Source of the DNA: Allobosea sp. 117 | GTDB taxonomy: Bacteria; Pseudomonadota; Alphaproteobacteria; Rhizobiales; Xanthobacteraceae | Assembly: GCF_000702305.1 (NCBI RefSeq) | Contig: NZ_JNLC01000012.1 | Location: 360,336-424,335, forward strand | Direction of reading: 5' to 3' | Length of the DNA: 64,000 nt | Part shown: positions 1-8,752 of the stretch, one piece after another | How the letters are laid out: every line of letters starts with the position of its first letter | Position numbering within the stretch: the stretch's first letter is position 1 | Notes under the pieces: model-generated | Seen by the model: the letters and a program-made list of their open reading frames with translations, nothing else | The model's database searches: none | What the model was told of the DNA's origin: nothing | Translations under genes and position numbers: made by a program

Positions 1-99
1 GCGAAGGTCGGACCGGGTTGCTTCCATTTTGAGCACGCCAACTGCGATGGCAGACCTGCCTACGCGTTGAGCACCGTGGCGGCGGAGGTCCACCGGTAC

Positions 100-1725
100 T
101 CAGGAGGGCAGAGGGACGTCCGCCGGAGTCAGCAACGGCCTGCCCCGGACGATGTCCGAGGCCATCTCCGCGATCATGATCGTGGTGGCATTGGTGTTGG
201 CGTTGGTGATGAACGGCATCACCGAGGCGTCGATCACGCGCAGGCCCTCGATCCCGTGCACCTTGAGCGTCGGATCGACGACACTGTCCGCGCCCTGCCC
301 CATCCGGCACGTGCTGGTGGGATGGAAGTCGTTCACCCCGGCGCGCGTGATGTAGGCGTCGAGTTCCGCCTTCGAGGCGAACGAATGCGGCGGGTCGGCC
401 GGTCCGTCGAGCAGCCCGGCGAAGGCGCGCTGGCGTGCCACCTCATGGCCGATGCGGATGCTCTCGCGCATGCGGCGCCGGTCGCCGTCCGTATTCATGA
501 AGTTGCTGAGGATGCGCGGCGGGTCCGCCGGATTGGCCGAGCGGAGCTTCACCCACCCGGTGCTCTCGACCCGCGTCGGGCCGATGCAGAAGGTCAGCCC
601 GTGGTTCTTCATGTCGATGCCGTTGTCGTGGTCGAAGATCAGCGGCAGCGCCTGGACCTCGATGTCGGGATAGCCGGGATCGATCTCGCTGCGCAGCAGC
701 GCCATGGCTTCGAGATTGCTGGTGGCGAGCGGACCGGAGCGGCGCAGCGCCCAGTCGACACCGGCCAGCGCCGCCCGGTGCCAGGCCACATATTTGATGG
801 CGGAGACGGGCTGGCTGGAGACGAACTTCATGTAGACGCAGGCATGGTCCTGCAGGTTCTGTCCCACCGCCGGCAGGTCCATCGCGACGTCGATGCCGAT
901 CTCCTCCAGATGCGCCGCTGGCCCGAGGCCGGAGAGCATCATCAACTGCGGCGAGCCGAAGCTGCCGGCGCAGAGCAGCACCTCCCGCGCGGCGCGGACC
1001 TGCTCGCGCTGGCTCCCGCGGCTGTAGGACAGGCCGACCGCCCGGCCCTTCTCGAGCACAATGCGCTCCACCATCGCGCCGGTCAGCACCGCGAGATTGC
1101 GGCGGCTGGCCGCCGGCTTCAGATAGGCGCGCGCCGTCGAGGAGCGGATGCCGCCGGCGCAGTTCGACTGGAAGCCGCCGAAGCCCTCGGGCTGCGCGCC
1201 GTTGAGGTCGTCCGAGAACGCGTAGCCCGCCTGCTTTCCGGCCTCGAAGAAGGCCTCGTGCAACGGGCTGAAGCTGTAGGTGCCGCCCTTGACGAGGATC
1301 GGCCCGCTGCCGCCGCGATAGGCGTCCTCGCCGCCTTCCCACGTCTCCATGCGCTTGAAATAGGGCAGCACCTGCCGGTACGACCAGCCGGCCGCGCCGG
1401 CCGCCACCCAGCGCTCGAAGTCGTGCGCGTTGCCACGGATGAAGCCGAGACCGTTGATCGAGGACGAGCCGCCGAGCACCTTGCCGCGCGGCTGGTACAT
1501 GCGCCGGCCGCCGAGCCCGGGCTCCGGCTCGCCGGTGAAGCACCAGTTGTATTTCGGATGCTTGAAGGTGAAGTCGTAGCCGGCGGGCATGCGTATGCCC
1601 CAGTAATTGTCCTTCGGCCCGGCCTCGACCAGCAGGACGCGGGTGTCGGGATCCTCGGACAACCGCGCGGCCAGCACGCAGCCCGCCGAGCCGGCGCCGA
1701 CGATCACATAGTCATACGCGCGCAT
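100..1725 (-). CDS. GMC-family FAD oxidoreductase (choline dehydrogenase-like)
   Basis: The protein has 541 residues, the usual GMC length. The N-terminus carries the FAD-binding motif GAGSAGC at about residues 10-16, followed by the GMC signature region around GKVLGGSSSINGL. The C-terminus has the active-site region HPTSTCRMG and a final NTNA segment, the His/Asn pair of the family. It would oxidise an alcohol using FAD; the substrate cannot be read from sequence. The start at 1725 is preceded by a GGGAGGGG-type ribosome site. It lies 61 bp downstream of an SDR gene on the same strand and probably shares its transcript, under the divergent GntR regulator. It is a paralogue of the GMC protein at 34304-35962, but its neighbours give no link to sulfonates. 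No signal peptide or membrane segment is obvious. Confidence 0.9.
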   Translation of the reverse strand: MRAYDYVIVGAGSAGCVLAARLSEDPDTRVLLVEAGPKDNYWGIRMPAGYDFTFKHPKYNWCFTGEPEPGLGGRRMYQPRGKVLGGSSSINGLGFIRGNAHDFERWVAAGAAGWSYRQVLPYFKRMETWEGGEDAYRGGSGPILVKGGTYSFSPLHEAFFEAGKQAGYAFSDDLNGAQPEGFGGFQSNCAGGIRSSTARAYLKPAASRRNLAVLTGAMVERIVLEKGRAVGLSYSRGSQREQVRAAREVLLCAGSFGSPQLMMLSGLGPAAHLEEIGIDVAMDLPAVGQNLQDHACVYMKFVSSQPVSAIKYVAWHRAALAGVDWALRRSGPLATSNLEAMALLRSEIDPGYPDIEVQALPLIFDHDNGIDMKNHGLTFCIGPTRVESTGWVKLRSANPADPPRILSNFMNTDGDRRRMRESIRIGHEVARQRAFAGLLDGPADPPHSFASKAELDAYITRAGVNDFHPTSTCRMGQGADSVVDPTLKVHGIEGLRVIDASVMPFITNANTNATTIMIAEMASDIVRGRPLLTPADVPLPS

Positions 1726-1786
1726 GCCGACCCCTCCCGTCGCGAGACCGGGCGGCGCCTTTCAAAACGGCGCCGCGAGGCCCGCT

Positions 1787-2557
1787 TCACACCGTGGCGG
1801 TGATCCCGCCGTCCACGTAGATGATCTGCCCGTTGACGAAGCTCGACGCTTCCGAGGCGAGGAAGATGCTGGCGCCGACGAGCTCGTCGGGCCGCCCCCA
1901 GCGCCGCGCCGGCGTGCGCGCACCGACCCAGGCCGAGAAAGCGGCGTCCTCCATCAGCGGCCGGTTGAGGTCGGTCTGCATATAGCCGGGGCCGATGGCG
2001 TTGATCTGCAGCCCGTGCTGCGCCCATTCCGCCGCCATGGCCCGCGTCAGCATGGCGATGCCCGCCTTGGTCACCGCATAGGGACCGACGGTCGGGCGCG
2101 CGAGGCCGCTGGTGAGCGAGCCCATATTGATGATCTTGCCGCCCTTGCCGCGCGCCATCATCCGTTCGGCGGCAAGCCGCCCGATGAGGAACGGCGCGGT
2201 GAGGTTGACGTCAATGATCCAGGACCACTCCTCCGGCGTCACATCGACCATCGGCGCGCGGCGGACCACGCCGGCATTGTTCACCAGGATGTCGATGTCG
2301 ATCCCTTGCGCGTCGAAGCGCGCGAAGGCGTCGGCCACGGCCTCGCGATCGGTCACGTCGAAGGGCGCGGGGATCACCTCGACACCGGCGGCCGAAAGCG
2401 TCTGCACCGCCGCGTCCACATTGCCGGTATCGACGCCGTTGACGATGACGCGGGCGCCTGCCGCCCCGAGGCCGCGCGCGATGGCGAGGCCGAGCCCGCG
2501 AGACGAGCCCGTCACCAGTGCGGTCTTGCCGGACAGATCGAACAGCGCCAGTGACAC
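1787..2557 (-). CDS. SDR-family oxidoreductase
   Basis: This is a classical short-chain dehydrogenase of about 256 residues. It has the nucleotide motif TGSSRGLG near the N-terminus, NNAG in the middle, and the catalytic YAVTK (YxxxK). The closest general resemblance is to gluconate 5-dehydrogenase or 3-oxoacyl-ACP reductase-type enzymes. A longer reading frame extends to 2764, but homology begins only at the ALFDLSGK region, so a GTG start at 2557 is preferred; an ATG at 2632 is possible. It is first in a two-gene unit with the GMC oxidoreductase, suggesting consecutive oxidation or reduction of a polyol or sugar acid. The substrate is unknown. Confidence 0.85.
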   Translation of the reverse strand: MSLALFDLSGKTALVTGSSRGLGLAIARGLGAAGARVIVNGVDTGNVDAAVQTLSAAGVEVIPAPFDVTDREAVADAFARFDAQGIDIDILVNNAGVVRRAPMVDVTPEEWSWIIDVNLTAPFLIGRLAAERMMARGKGGKIINMGSLTSGLARPTVGPYAVTKAGIAMLTRAMAAEWAQHGLQINAIGPGYMQTDLNRPLMEDAAFSAWVGARTPARRWGRPDELVGASIFLASEASSFVNGQIIYVDGGITATV

Positions 2558-2972
2558 GAACGCGAACCCCGCTTCCCCGGACCAGCCGTCACGACGCGCA
2601 GGCGCGTCGGCGAATGGCCGACAGACTGTCATGTCGACATTTAGACGACAAGACGTTAGTTTGACCGTCGTCAATGTCGGATGGCGGGCGCCGGACCAGC
2701 TTCGCGGAGCACTCGACCCGCCGCACGCAACCATTTGGGGAGACACGACCTTCGCGCGAGGCACGAGCGTATACGGACGATACGGCAGCCTATATGGTGC
2801 CCGTATCGAGTCGACATTGGCCGGACACGATCGGCGTTATGGGTCGGCTGTCACGGCCGGCGTGGCGGACGGCGACAGGTTGGCTTGATGTGCGCGCGCG
2901 AACGGGTGTTTTGACTTTTCTCTGAACTTCGTTTGAACAGCGCCGAATTACGCAACACCGCCGGAATAGAAT
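2558..2972. promoter_or_regulatory. Divergent SDR/GntR control region with candidate operators
   Basis: This spacer separates the SDR/GMC unit from the GntR gene. It contains a perfect palindrome ATGTCGACAT at 2631-2640, whose TGTCGACA core resembles FadR-subfamily GntR sites. It also has inverted arms CGATACGG (2778-2785) and CCGTATCG (2801-2808) with a 15-nt spacer, arms GACGAC/GTCGTC at 2644-2649 and 2667-2672, and a second GTCGACAT at about 2810-2817. No convincing gene is present. Operator function is inferred from symmetry and position. Confidence 0.4.
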
Positions 2973-3722
2973 ATGTCGATGCTCCTCGATTCCGATCATC
3001 CGAGCCCCGCGAAGGAGACCGGCAGCGCCCGCGTCTACGCCCAGCTCCGGCAGGACATATTGCGTGTGGCCATCGCGCCCGGCGCGCCGCTCGACGAGGT
3101 GGGGCTGAGCGAGCGCTTCGGCCTTTCACGCTCGCCGATCCGCGAGGCGCTGGTACGGCTCTCCAGCGAGGGGCTGGTGGTGATCCTGCCCAACCGCAGC
3201 ACCATCGTCACGCCGATCGACGTGCAGAGCATTCCCGAATTTCTCGACGCGCTCGACCTGCTGCAGCGCGCGACCACGCGGCTCGCCGCCCTTCACCGCA
3301 CCGAGGCGGACCTCAAGGCCATCGTCGCGGCGCAGCTCGGCTACGAGGAGGGCGTGCGCGAGACGCTGGCGACCGGCAATTCCCTGCCGCTCATCGAAAG
3401 CAACCACGCCTTCCACATGGCGATCGCCCATGCCGGGCGGAACCGCTACTTCACGCAGTTCTACAAGCGCCTTCTGGACGAGGGGCGCCGGATGCTGCAC
3501 TTCCATTTCGAGTTCCTCGCGCGGGATACCCAGATCTCGGTCGAGATGATGGCGTCCGGGCACACCGAGATGGTGGACGCCATCCGCGCCCGCGATGCCG
3601 ACCGGGCCGAGGAGATCGCGCATATCCACGCCACCCAGTTCCGGGGCCGCTTCGTCCAGTATCTGGACCGCAACATCACCTCCGAGATGCGCATCAGCCT
3701 GCGGAACGGCGACGAGACGTGA
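2973..3722 (+). CDS. GntR-family transcriptional regulator (FCD domain)
   Basis: The protein has 249 residues. The N-terminal winged helix (about residues 20-85) contains the typical LSERFGLSRSPIREAL recognition segment. The remainder is an all-helical FCD-type effector domain with spaced His residues (HAFHMAIAHAG; HFHFEF) that bind metal or an organic acid in this subfamily. The ATG at 2973 gives a normal-length N-terminus. It is divergent from the SDR/GMC pair, the usual arrangement for a local repressor responding to the pathway substrate. The effector is not predictable. Confidence 0.9.
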   Translation: MSMLLDSDHPSPAKETGSARVYAQLRQDILRVAIAPGAPLDEVGLSERFGLSRSPIREALVRLSSEGLVVILPNRSTIVTPIDVQSIPEFLDALDLLQRATTRLAALHRTEADLKAIVAAQLGYEEGVRETLATGNSLPLIESNHAFHMAIAHAGRNRYFTQFYKRLLDEGRRMLHFHFEFLARDTQISVEMMASGHTEMVDAIRARDADRAEEIAHIHATQFRGRFVQYLDRNITSEMRISLRNGDET

Positions 3723-3829
3723 GGCCGCAGGCACCGCCCGGCGTCCCGCATTCTCATCGCACCGAACAGCGTCTATGCTTGATGCGCGCGGCGCCGAACG
3801 CGGCAAGCCGCGAGCAAGCGGGTCCGCCT

Positions 3830-4177
3830 ATGCCTGAACTGGTGCGCTTCCTCGTCCGTCATGCCCTGATCGGCATCGCCGTCGCCGCGGCCTCCGTCGC
3901 CGCGCTGCTGGCGTTCGACGTGGCGCGGCTCGGCACCTTGGTCTGGCAGTCGCCTTCCGGCATCGTGGCGGTCATCGCGCTGACCTGCGGCCTCGCCATC
4001 ACCTTCGGCAGTGTGCAGATGGGCTTCGCCGTCATGCTGCTGCGGGCTAGCGAGGACGATGCGCGGGGCGGCAAGCCGCGGCACACGGACGCGCCCGAGG
4101 GCGCAAGGCCGGCGCTCGCGACCCTCCCCGGAAGGCGCGCCACGGGCCGCGATCGCCGGCTTTTCGAGGCTTTCTGA
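3830..4177 (+). CDS. Small two-TM membrane protein, unknown function
   Basis: About 115 residues from ATG 3830; an in-frame ATG at 3782 would add 16. Two hydrophobic segments are visible: HALIGIAVAAASVAALLAF, and the stretch from GIVAVIALTCGL to AVMLLRA. They are followed by a basic, hydrophilic tail. I recognise no domain. It lies between the GntR gene and nasT on the same strand. Its codon use and position suggest a genuine gene, but no role is claimed. Confidence 0.55.
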   Translation: MPELVRFLVRHALIGIAVAAASVAALLAFDVARLGTLVWQSPSGIVAVIALTCGLAITFGSVQMGFAVMLLRASEDDARGGKPRHTDAPEGARPALATLPGRRATGRDRRLFEAF

Positions 4178-4298
4178 GCCCGCTCGCCCGCGCCCATAGC
4201 GCCGATTCAAGGGCCCGCGCATGGGGGAAGGATGGCCTTCTCCTTGCTTGCGAGTCGCGACCGATGCGTATCAACCGACCATCCCAGCTTCCGCCGCC

Positions 4299-4889
4299 AT
4301 GACGGTCGACACCAGTCTCAAGATCGTCATCGTCGACGAGAGTCCGCTGCGCGCCGCCATTCTGGAGGACGGGCTGCGCGAGGCCGGCTATGTCAACGTG
4401 CTGCGCCTGCCCGAGCGGCACAATCTGCTGGCGCGGCTGCACGCCATCGACCCCGACGTCATCGTGATCGACCTGGAAGACCCCTCGCGCGACGTCGTCG
4501 AGCAGATGTTCCAGGTCAGCCGCGAGGTGAAGCGTCCGATCGCCATGTTCGTCGACCAGTCCGACACCTCCACCATCGAGGCGGCGATCGAGGCCGGCGT
4601 CTCCGCCTACATCGTCGACGGGCTGAAGAAGGAGCGCGTGAAGCCGATCGTCGACATGACGATCAGCCGCTTCCGCGCCTTCGCGCGGCTGAAGGACGAG
4701 CTGGAGCAGACCAGGACGCAGCTCGAGGAGCGCAAGACGGTCGACCGCGCCAAGGGCATCCTCATGAAGCTGAAGGGCCTCGACGAGGAGCGGGCCTATG
4801 CGCTGATGCGCCGGACCGCGATGAACGAGAAGAAGCGCATCGTCGATATCGCCCAGTCCATCATCACGGCGGCGGAGCTGTTCAAATGA
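4299..4889 (+). CDS. nasT: ANTAR-domain antitermination response regulator NasT
   Basis: About 196 residues: an N-terminal receiver-like domain (KIVIVDES; VIVIDLEDPS with Asp near 58), a coiled linker (ARLKDELEQTRTQLEER), and a C-terminal ANTAR RNA-binding domain containing TVDRAKGILMKLKGLDEERAYALMRR. The ATG at 4299 begins the receiver fold; an upstream frame extension has no homology. In the NasS/NasT pair, NasT binds leader RNA of nitrate-assimilation operons and prevents termination when nitrate is bound by NasS. The gene lies 37 bp before nasS, and a matching hexaloop leader is present at 6315-6362. Strong assignment. Confidence 0.93.
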   Translation: MTVDTSLKIVIVDESPLRAAILEDGLREAGYVNVLRLPERHNLLARLHAIDPDVIVIDLEDPSRDVVEQMFQVSREVKRPIAMFVDQSDTSTIEAAIEAGVSAYIVDGLKKERVKPIVDMTISRFRAFARLKDELEQTRTQLEERKTVDRAKGILMKLKGLDEERAYALMRRTAMNEKKRIVDIAQSIITAAELFK

Positions 4890-4926
4890 GGCCGCGAACT
4901 GAAGCCTCCTCCATGAGGAGCGCGTC

Positions 4927-6078
4927 ATGAGACGCCTGTCGATCGGCTTCATCCCACTCACCGACGCCGCGGTGCTGATCGCCTGCGCCGAGCGTGGCTT
5001 CGCGCGCGCCGAGGGGCTGGAGATCGAGCTGCACCGCGAGGTCTCCTGGGCCAATATCCGCGACAAGGTGAATGTCGGCCTGCTCGACGGCGCGCATATG
5101 CTGGCGCCGCTCGCCATCGCCTCCTCGCTCGGCCTCGGCCATGTGCGGGTGCCGCTGGTGGCGCCCTTCGCGCTGAACCTCAACGGCAACGCCGTCACCG
5201 TCTCGACCGCGCTCCACGCCGCTATGATCGAAACCGGCGAGGATCTGGCGGTCGGCGAAGGCACGGCGCGGGCGCTCGGCCGCGTGGTGAAGACCCGGCA
5301 GGCGGCGGGAGAGGAACCACTCGTCTTCTCCTCGGTCTACGCCTTCTCCACCCACAGCTTCATGCTGCGCCACCTGTTCGCGGCCGGCGGCCTCGACCCC
5401 GAGCGCGACGTGCGCCTCGTCGTGGTGCCGCCGCCCTACACGGCGGAGAGCCTGCGCAACGGCCTGATCAACGGCTTCTGCGTCGGTTCGCCGTGGAACA
5501 GCGTCGCGGTGGAAGCCGGCGTCGGGCGCATCGCCCTGCTCGGCTCGGAGATCTTCGCCCGCGCGCCGGAGAAGGTGCTCGGCGTGCATGCCCGCTTCGC
5601 CAATGCCGAGCCCGAGGTGCTGCACCGGCTGGTGCGCGCGCTCGACGCCGCCGCCCGCTGGTGCGAGACGCCGGAGGCGCTCGACGATCTCGCCCGCCTG
5701 CTCGCCGAGCCGCGCCATCTGGACCTTCCGGTCGAGATGCTGCGCCGCGCGCTGCAGGGGCGGCCGGTCGGCGGCAGCGGCGAGGCCGAGCGCTCCGATG
5801 CCGACTTCCTCGTCATGCATCGCGACGGCGCCAACCGGCCGGAGCCGGCGCATGCGCTCTGGATCTACGCGCAGATGGTCGCCGCCGGACAGGCCGAATA
5901 CAGCCGGGAAGCCGCGCAGGCGGCGATGGAGGTCTATCTGCCGGGCTTCTACGACGCCGCGACCGGCAATTCCGACAGCCACCTGCCGCCCGGCGCCGAT
6001 CCGGTCGGCACCCGCTTCGGCGAGCCCTTCACCCCCGACGACGTCGACGGCTATCTGGCGCGGCTGCGCGGCGCGTGA
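4927..6078 (+). CDS. nasS: Nitrate sensor NasS (CmpA/NrtA-like, cytosolic)
   Basis: The 383-residue protein has the NrtA/CmpA ligand-binding fold (SIGFIPLTDAAVLIACAERG; DGAHMLAPLAIASSLGLG; GSPWNSVAVEAGVG). Unlike NrtA at 6494 it has no signal peptide and begins directly with the fold, as expected for the cytoplasmic nitrate/nitrite sensor that sequesters NasT. A GAGGAG ribosome site precedes ATG 4927. Its position directly after nasT and before the nrt/nas operon supports NasS rather than a transport component. It is the first half of a two-component switch that acts on the RNA leader downstream. Confidence 0.92.
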   Translation: MRRLSIGFIPLTDAAVLIACAERGFARAEGLEIELHREVSWANIRDKVNVGLLDGAHMLAPLAIASSLGLGHVRVPLVAPFALNLNGNAVTVSTALHAAMIETGEDLAVGEGTARALGRVVKTRQAAGEEPLVFSSVYAFSTHSFMLRHLFAAGGLDPERDVRLVVVPPPYTAESLRNGLINGFCVGSPWNSVAVEAGVGRIALLGSEIFARAPEKVLGVHARFANAEPEVLHRLVRALDAAARWCETPEALDDLARLLAEPRHLDLPVEMLRRALQGRPVGGSGEAERSDADFLVMHRDGANRPEPAHALWIYAQMVAAGQAEYSREAAQAAMEVYLPGFYDAATGNSDSHLPPGADPVGTRFGEPFTPDDVDGYLARLRGA

Positions 6079-6314
6079 TCGCGGCACAAACCGTGGATGG
6101 CCGGCTCAAGCCCCGCCATGGGCACGCGATGCGCTGCACAATTTCGCGCCAGATGACGCGTCGCCCTGCGCATCGATGTGGCATACCAGAGCGGCGCGGC
6201 CGATCTAGGCGCGCTCGCCCCTCTGCCGGGCAAGTTTCTGAATCTTCTTTGGATTAATTCTCGGAAGCGATGCCGCGCGCGAGTTGGCATGCTTCGTGAA
6301 TATAAGTCTGCGCC

Positions 6315-6362
6315 GCCGATCAACGATGATCTCGGCATTCCCGATTTCGCCCAGCGATGGGC
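6315..6362 (+). promoter_or_regulatory. ANTAR (NasT) target: two hexaloop hairpins in the nas leader RNA
   Basis: Hairpin 1 has stem GATC (6318-6321) with GATC (6328-6331), extended by GCC/GGC across a small bulge, and loop AACGAT. Hairpin 2 has stem GCCC (6349-6352) with GGGC (6359-6362), and loop AGCGAT. Both six-base loops have A at position 1 and G at position 4, the defining feature of ANTAR-protein RNA targets. They sit between nasS and nrtA, just upstream of an intrinsic terminator. The combination is what NasT-dependent antitermination requires. The promoter further upstream was not identified. Confidence 0.85.
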
Positions 6363-6368
6363 CTCAGC

Positions 6369-6420
6369 AAAGCCGCTGACTCCGTGACGGGTTCACCCGT
6401 CCGGGTCCGTGGCTTTTTGT
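6369..6420 (+). terminator. Leader terminator before nrtA (NasT-controlled)
   Basis: AAAGCC (6369-6374) pairs with GGCTTT (6411-6416), with further pairing inward and a perfect apical stem GACGGG (6386-6391) / CCCGTC (6396-6401) closed by TTCA. The hairpin ends in a T tract (TTTTTGTGTTTT) before nrtA. It would stop leader transcription unless NasT bound to the preceding hexaloops favours read-through. Confidence 0.85.
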
Positions 6421-6493
6421 GTTTTCATCGCTGCGCTCGGGTTCGATCAGGACGGGCGCGGCTTCTCGAAACAAGATTCCGAGGGCAACCCAT

Positions 6494-7813
6494 ATGACCG
6501 AAACCCCGCCGTCCCGTTCGCGTCTGTCCCGCCGCTCCTTCCTGAAGTCGTCCGCCGCCACGCTGGGCGCCGCCGCGCTGTTCGACAGCGTGCGGATGGC
6601 CTTCCCCGGTGGCGTGCCGCAGGCCTACGCCGCGACGCCGGAGACCACCAAGGCGACGCTCGGCTACATCGCGCTGATGGACGCCAGCCCGCTGGTGATC
6701 GCCAAGGAGAAGGGGCTGTTCGCGAAATATGGCGTGCCGGATGTCGAGGTCGCCAAGCAGGCCTCGTGGGGCGCGACGCGCGACAACCTCGTGCTGGGCG
6801 GCGGCGCGAACGGTATCGACGGCGCCCACATCCTCTCGCCGATGCCCTATCTCATCTCGGCCGGCAAGGTGACGCAGAACAACGTCCCGACCCCGATGTA
6901 CATCCTCGCGCGGCTGAACCTCGACGCGCAGGCGATCTCGGTCTCCAACGAGTACAAGGACCTGAAGGTCACCGCCGACGCGGCGGCGCTGAAGGCGGCC
7001 TTCGCCGCCAAGAAGGCGGCCGGCAAGGAGGTGAAGGTCGCCATGACCTTCCCGGGCGGCACCCACGACCTGTGGATCCGCTACTGGCTCGCCGCCGCCG
7101 GCATCGACCCCGACAAGGACGTCTCGACCATCGTCGTGCCGCCCCCGCAGATGGTGGCGAACATGAAGGTCGGCAACATGGACGCCTTCTGCGTCGGCGA
7201 ACCGTGGAACGAGCAGCTCGTCAACCAGGGCATCGGCTTCACCGCCTGCACAACCGGCGAGATCTGGAAGCACCACCCCGAGAAGGCGCTCGGCATGCGC
7301 GCCGAGTTCGTGGACAAGAATCCCAACACCACCGCGGCGATCCTGATGGCGGTGATGGAAGCCCAGCAATGGTGCGACCAGATGGCCAACAAGGAGGAGA
7401 TGTCGGCCATCGTCGGCAAGCGGCAGTGGTTCAACGTGCCGGTCGCCGACATCGTCGGCCGCGCCAAGGGCGACATCAACTACGGCAACGGCCGCGTCGA
7501 GAAGGGCACCTCCCAGTACATGAAGTTCTGGCAGGACCACGCCTCCTACCCCTTCAAGAGCCATGACGCCTGGTTCGTCACCGAGGACATACGCTGGGGC
7601 AAGTTCGAGCCTTCGACCGACGTAAAGGCGCTGGTCGACAAGGTGAACCGCGAGGACCTCTGGCGCGCCGCCGCCAAGCAGATGGGCGTCGCGGCGGCCG
7701 ACATCCCGGCCTCGGCCTCGCGCGGCAAGGAGACCTTCTTCGACGGCAAGGTCTTCGACCCCGAGAACCCCACCGCCTACCTCGCCAGCCTCGACATCAA
7801 GCGCGTCGCCTGA
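6494..7813 (+). CDS. nrtA: Nitrate ABC transporter substrate-binding protein NrtA
   Basis: About 439 residues, CmpA/NrtA family. The N-terminus carries a twin-arginine export signal (SRRSFLKSS) followed by a hydrophobic stretch and an Ala-rich cleavage region (PQAYAATPE). The mature part contains DGAHILSP and FCVGEPWNEQLV, typical ligand-pocket segments. The start at ATG 6494 is set by a GAGGG ribosome site at 6481-6485 and by the Tat signal; the frame runs further upstream without homology. It binds nitrate (possibly nitrite or cyanate) in the periplasm and delivers it to NrtB/NrtD. First gene after the attenuator. Confidence 0.93.
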   Translation: MTETPPSRSRLSRRSFLKSSAATLGAAALFDSVRMAFPGGVPQAYAATPETTKATLGYIALMDASPLVIAKEKGLFAKYGVPDVEVAKQASWGATRDNLVLGGGANGIDGAHILSPMPYLISAGKVTQNNVPTPMYILARLNLDAQAISVSNEYKDLKVTADAAALKAAFAAKKAAGKEVKVAMTFPGGTHDLWIRYWLAAAGIDPDKDVSTIVVPPPQMVANMKVGNMDAFCVGEPWNEQLVNQGIGFTACTTGEIWKHHPEKALGMRAEFVDKNPNTTAAILMAVMEAQQWCDQMANKEEMSAIVGKRQWFNVPVADIVGRAKGDINYGNGRVEKGTSQYMKFWQDHASYPFKSHDAWFVTEDIRWGKFEPSTDVKALVDKVNREDLWRAAAKQMGVAAADIPASASRGKETFFDGKVFDPENPTAYLASLDIKRVA

Positions 7814-7845
7814 GGCGCTGCCTTCCTCACCACCGGGAGCCGATC

Positions 7846-8742
7846 ATGTCCGTGACCGCACTCAAGGGCGAAGCCCCGCCCACGCCGGCGAAGAAGAGCG
7901 CCGATATCGTCCAGCTCGCCGTGCCGGCTCGCCCGGCGAAGCCGAGCCGCCTCGCCGGCCTCGCGCGCGGCGTCGCCGTCGCGGTGGTGCCGCCGGCGAT
8001 CGTCCTCGCGCTGCTGCTTGGGTTGTGGGAGCTGCTGTGCTCCAGCCCCGGCGCGACGCTGCCGCCGCCCTCGACCATCTGGAGCGAGGCGCGCGATCTC
8101 ATCGTCGATCCGTTCTTCGTCAACGGACCGCAGGACATCGGCCTCGGCTGGCGGGTGCTGACCTCGCTGCAGCGGGTCGCCATCGGCTTCGGCCTCGCGG
8201 CGGTGGTCGGCGTGGTGCTCGGCGTCATCGTCGGCCAGTCGGTCTGGGCGATGCGCGGGCTCGATCCGATCTTCCAGGTGCTGCGCACCGTGCCGCCGCT
8301 GGCCTGGCTGCCGATCGCGCTCGCCGCCTTCCGGGATTCCAGTCCCTCGGCGGTGTTCGTGATCTTCATCACCGCGATCTGGCCGATCATCATCAACACC
8401 GCGGTGGGCGTGCGGAACATCCCGCAGGACTACCGCAACGTCGCCGCCGTGCTGCGGCTGAACCCGCTGGAATTCTTCCTGAAGATCATGCTGCCGGCGG
8501 CGGCGCCCTACATCTTTACCGGCCTGCGCATCGGCATCGGCCTGTCCTGGCTCGCCATCGTGGCGGCCGAGATGCTGACCGGCGGGGTGGGCATCGGCTT
8601 CTTCATCTGGGACGCGTGGAACTCCTCGCGCCTGTCCGACATCATCGTGGCGCTGGTCTATATCGGCGTGGTCGGCTTCGTGCTCGACCGCATCGTCGCC
8701 GGCATCGGCGCCTTCATCACCCGCGGCACTGCCGCTGCCTGA
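7846..8742 (+). CDS. nrtB: Nitrate ABC transporter permease NrtB
   Basis: 298 residues with about six hydrophobic segments. The ABC-permease coupling loop (AAVLRLNPLEFFLKIMLP) lies in the C-terminal half and contacts the ATPase. The N-terminal ~35 residues are hydrophilic, as in NtrB/CmpB permeases. It lies 32 bp after nrtA and 10 bp before the ATPase gene, so the three form the transporter. It forms the inner-membrane channel for nitrate. Confidence 0.92.
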   Translation: MSVTALKGEAPPTPAKKSADIVQLAVPARPAKPSRLAGLARGVAVAVVPPAIVLALLLGLWELLCSSPGATLPPPSTIWSEARDLIVDPFFVNGPQDIGLGWRVLTSLQRVAIGFGLAAVVGVVLGVIVGQSVWAMRGLDPIFQVLRTVPPLAWLPIALAAFRDSSPSAVFVIFITAIWPIIINTAVGVRNIPQDYRNVAAVLRLNPLEFFLKIMLPAAAPYIFTGLRIGIGLSWLAIVAAEMLTGGVGIGFFIWDAWNSSRLSDIIVALVYIGVVGFVLDRIVAGIGAFITRGTAAA

Positions 8743-8752
8743 GGAGGAACCG

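Noticed and set aside
100..1725. Assignment of the first GMC protein as an isethionate dehydrogenase
   Set aside because: It is 24 kb or more away from the sulfonate genes and is paired with an SDR under a GntR regulator.
4927..6078. Interpretation of NasS as a second nitrate transport binding protein
   Set aside because: There is no signal peptide and it is paired with nasT, so it is a cytosolic sensor.
6270..6305. Possible sigma-54 promoter (TTGGCA) or -10 box (TATAAG) before the nas leader
   Set aside because: The GG-GC spacing is wrong for sigma-54 and the -35/-10 spacing is too short for sigma-70.
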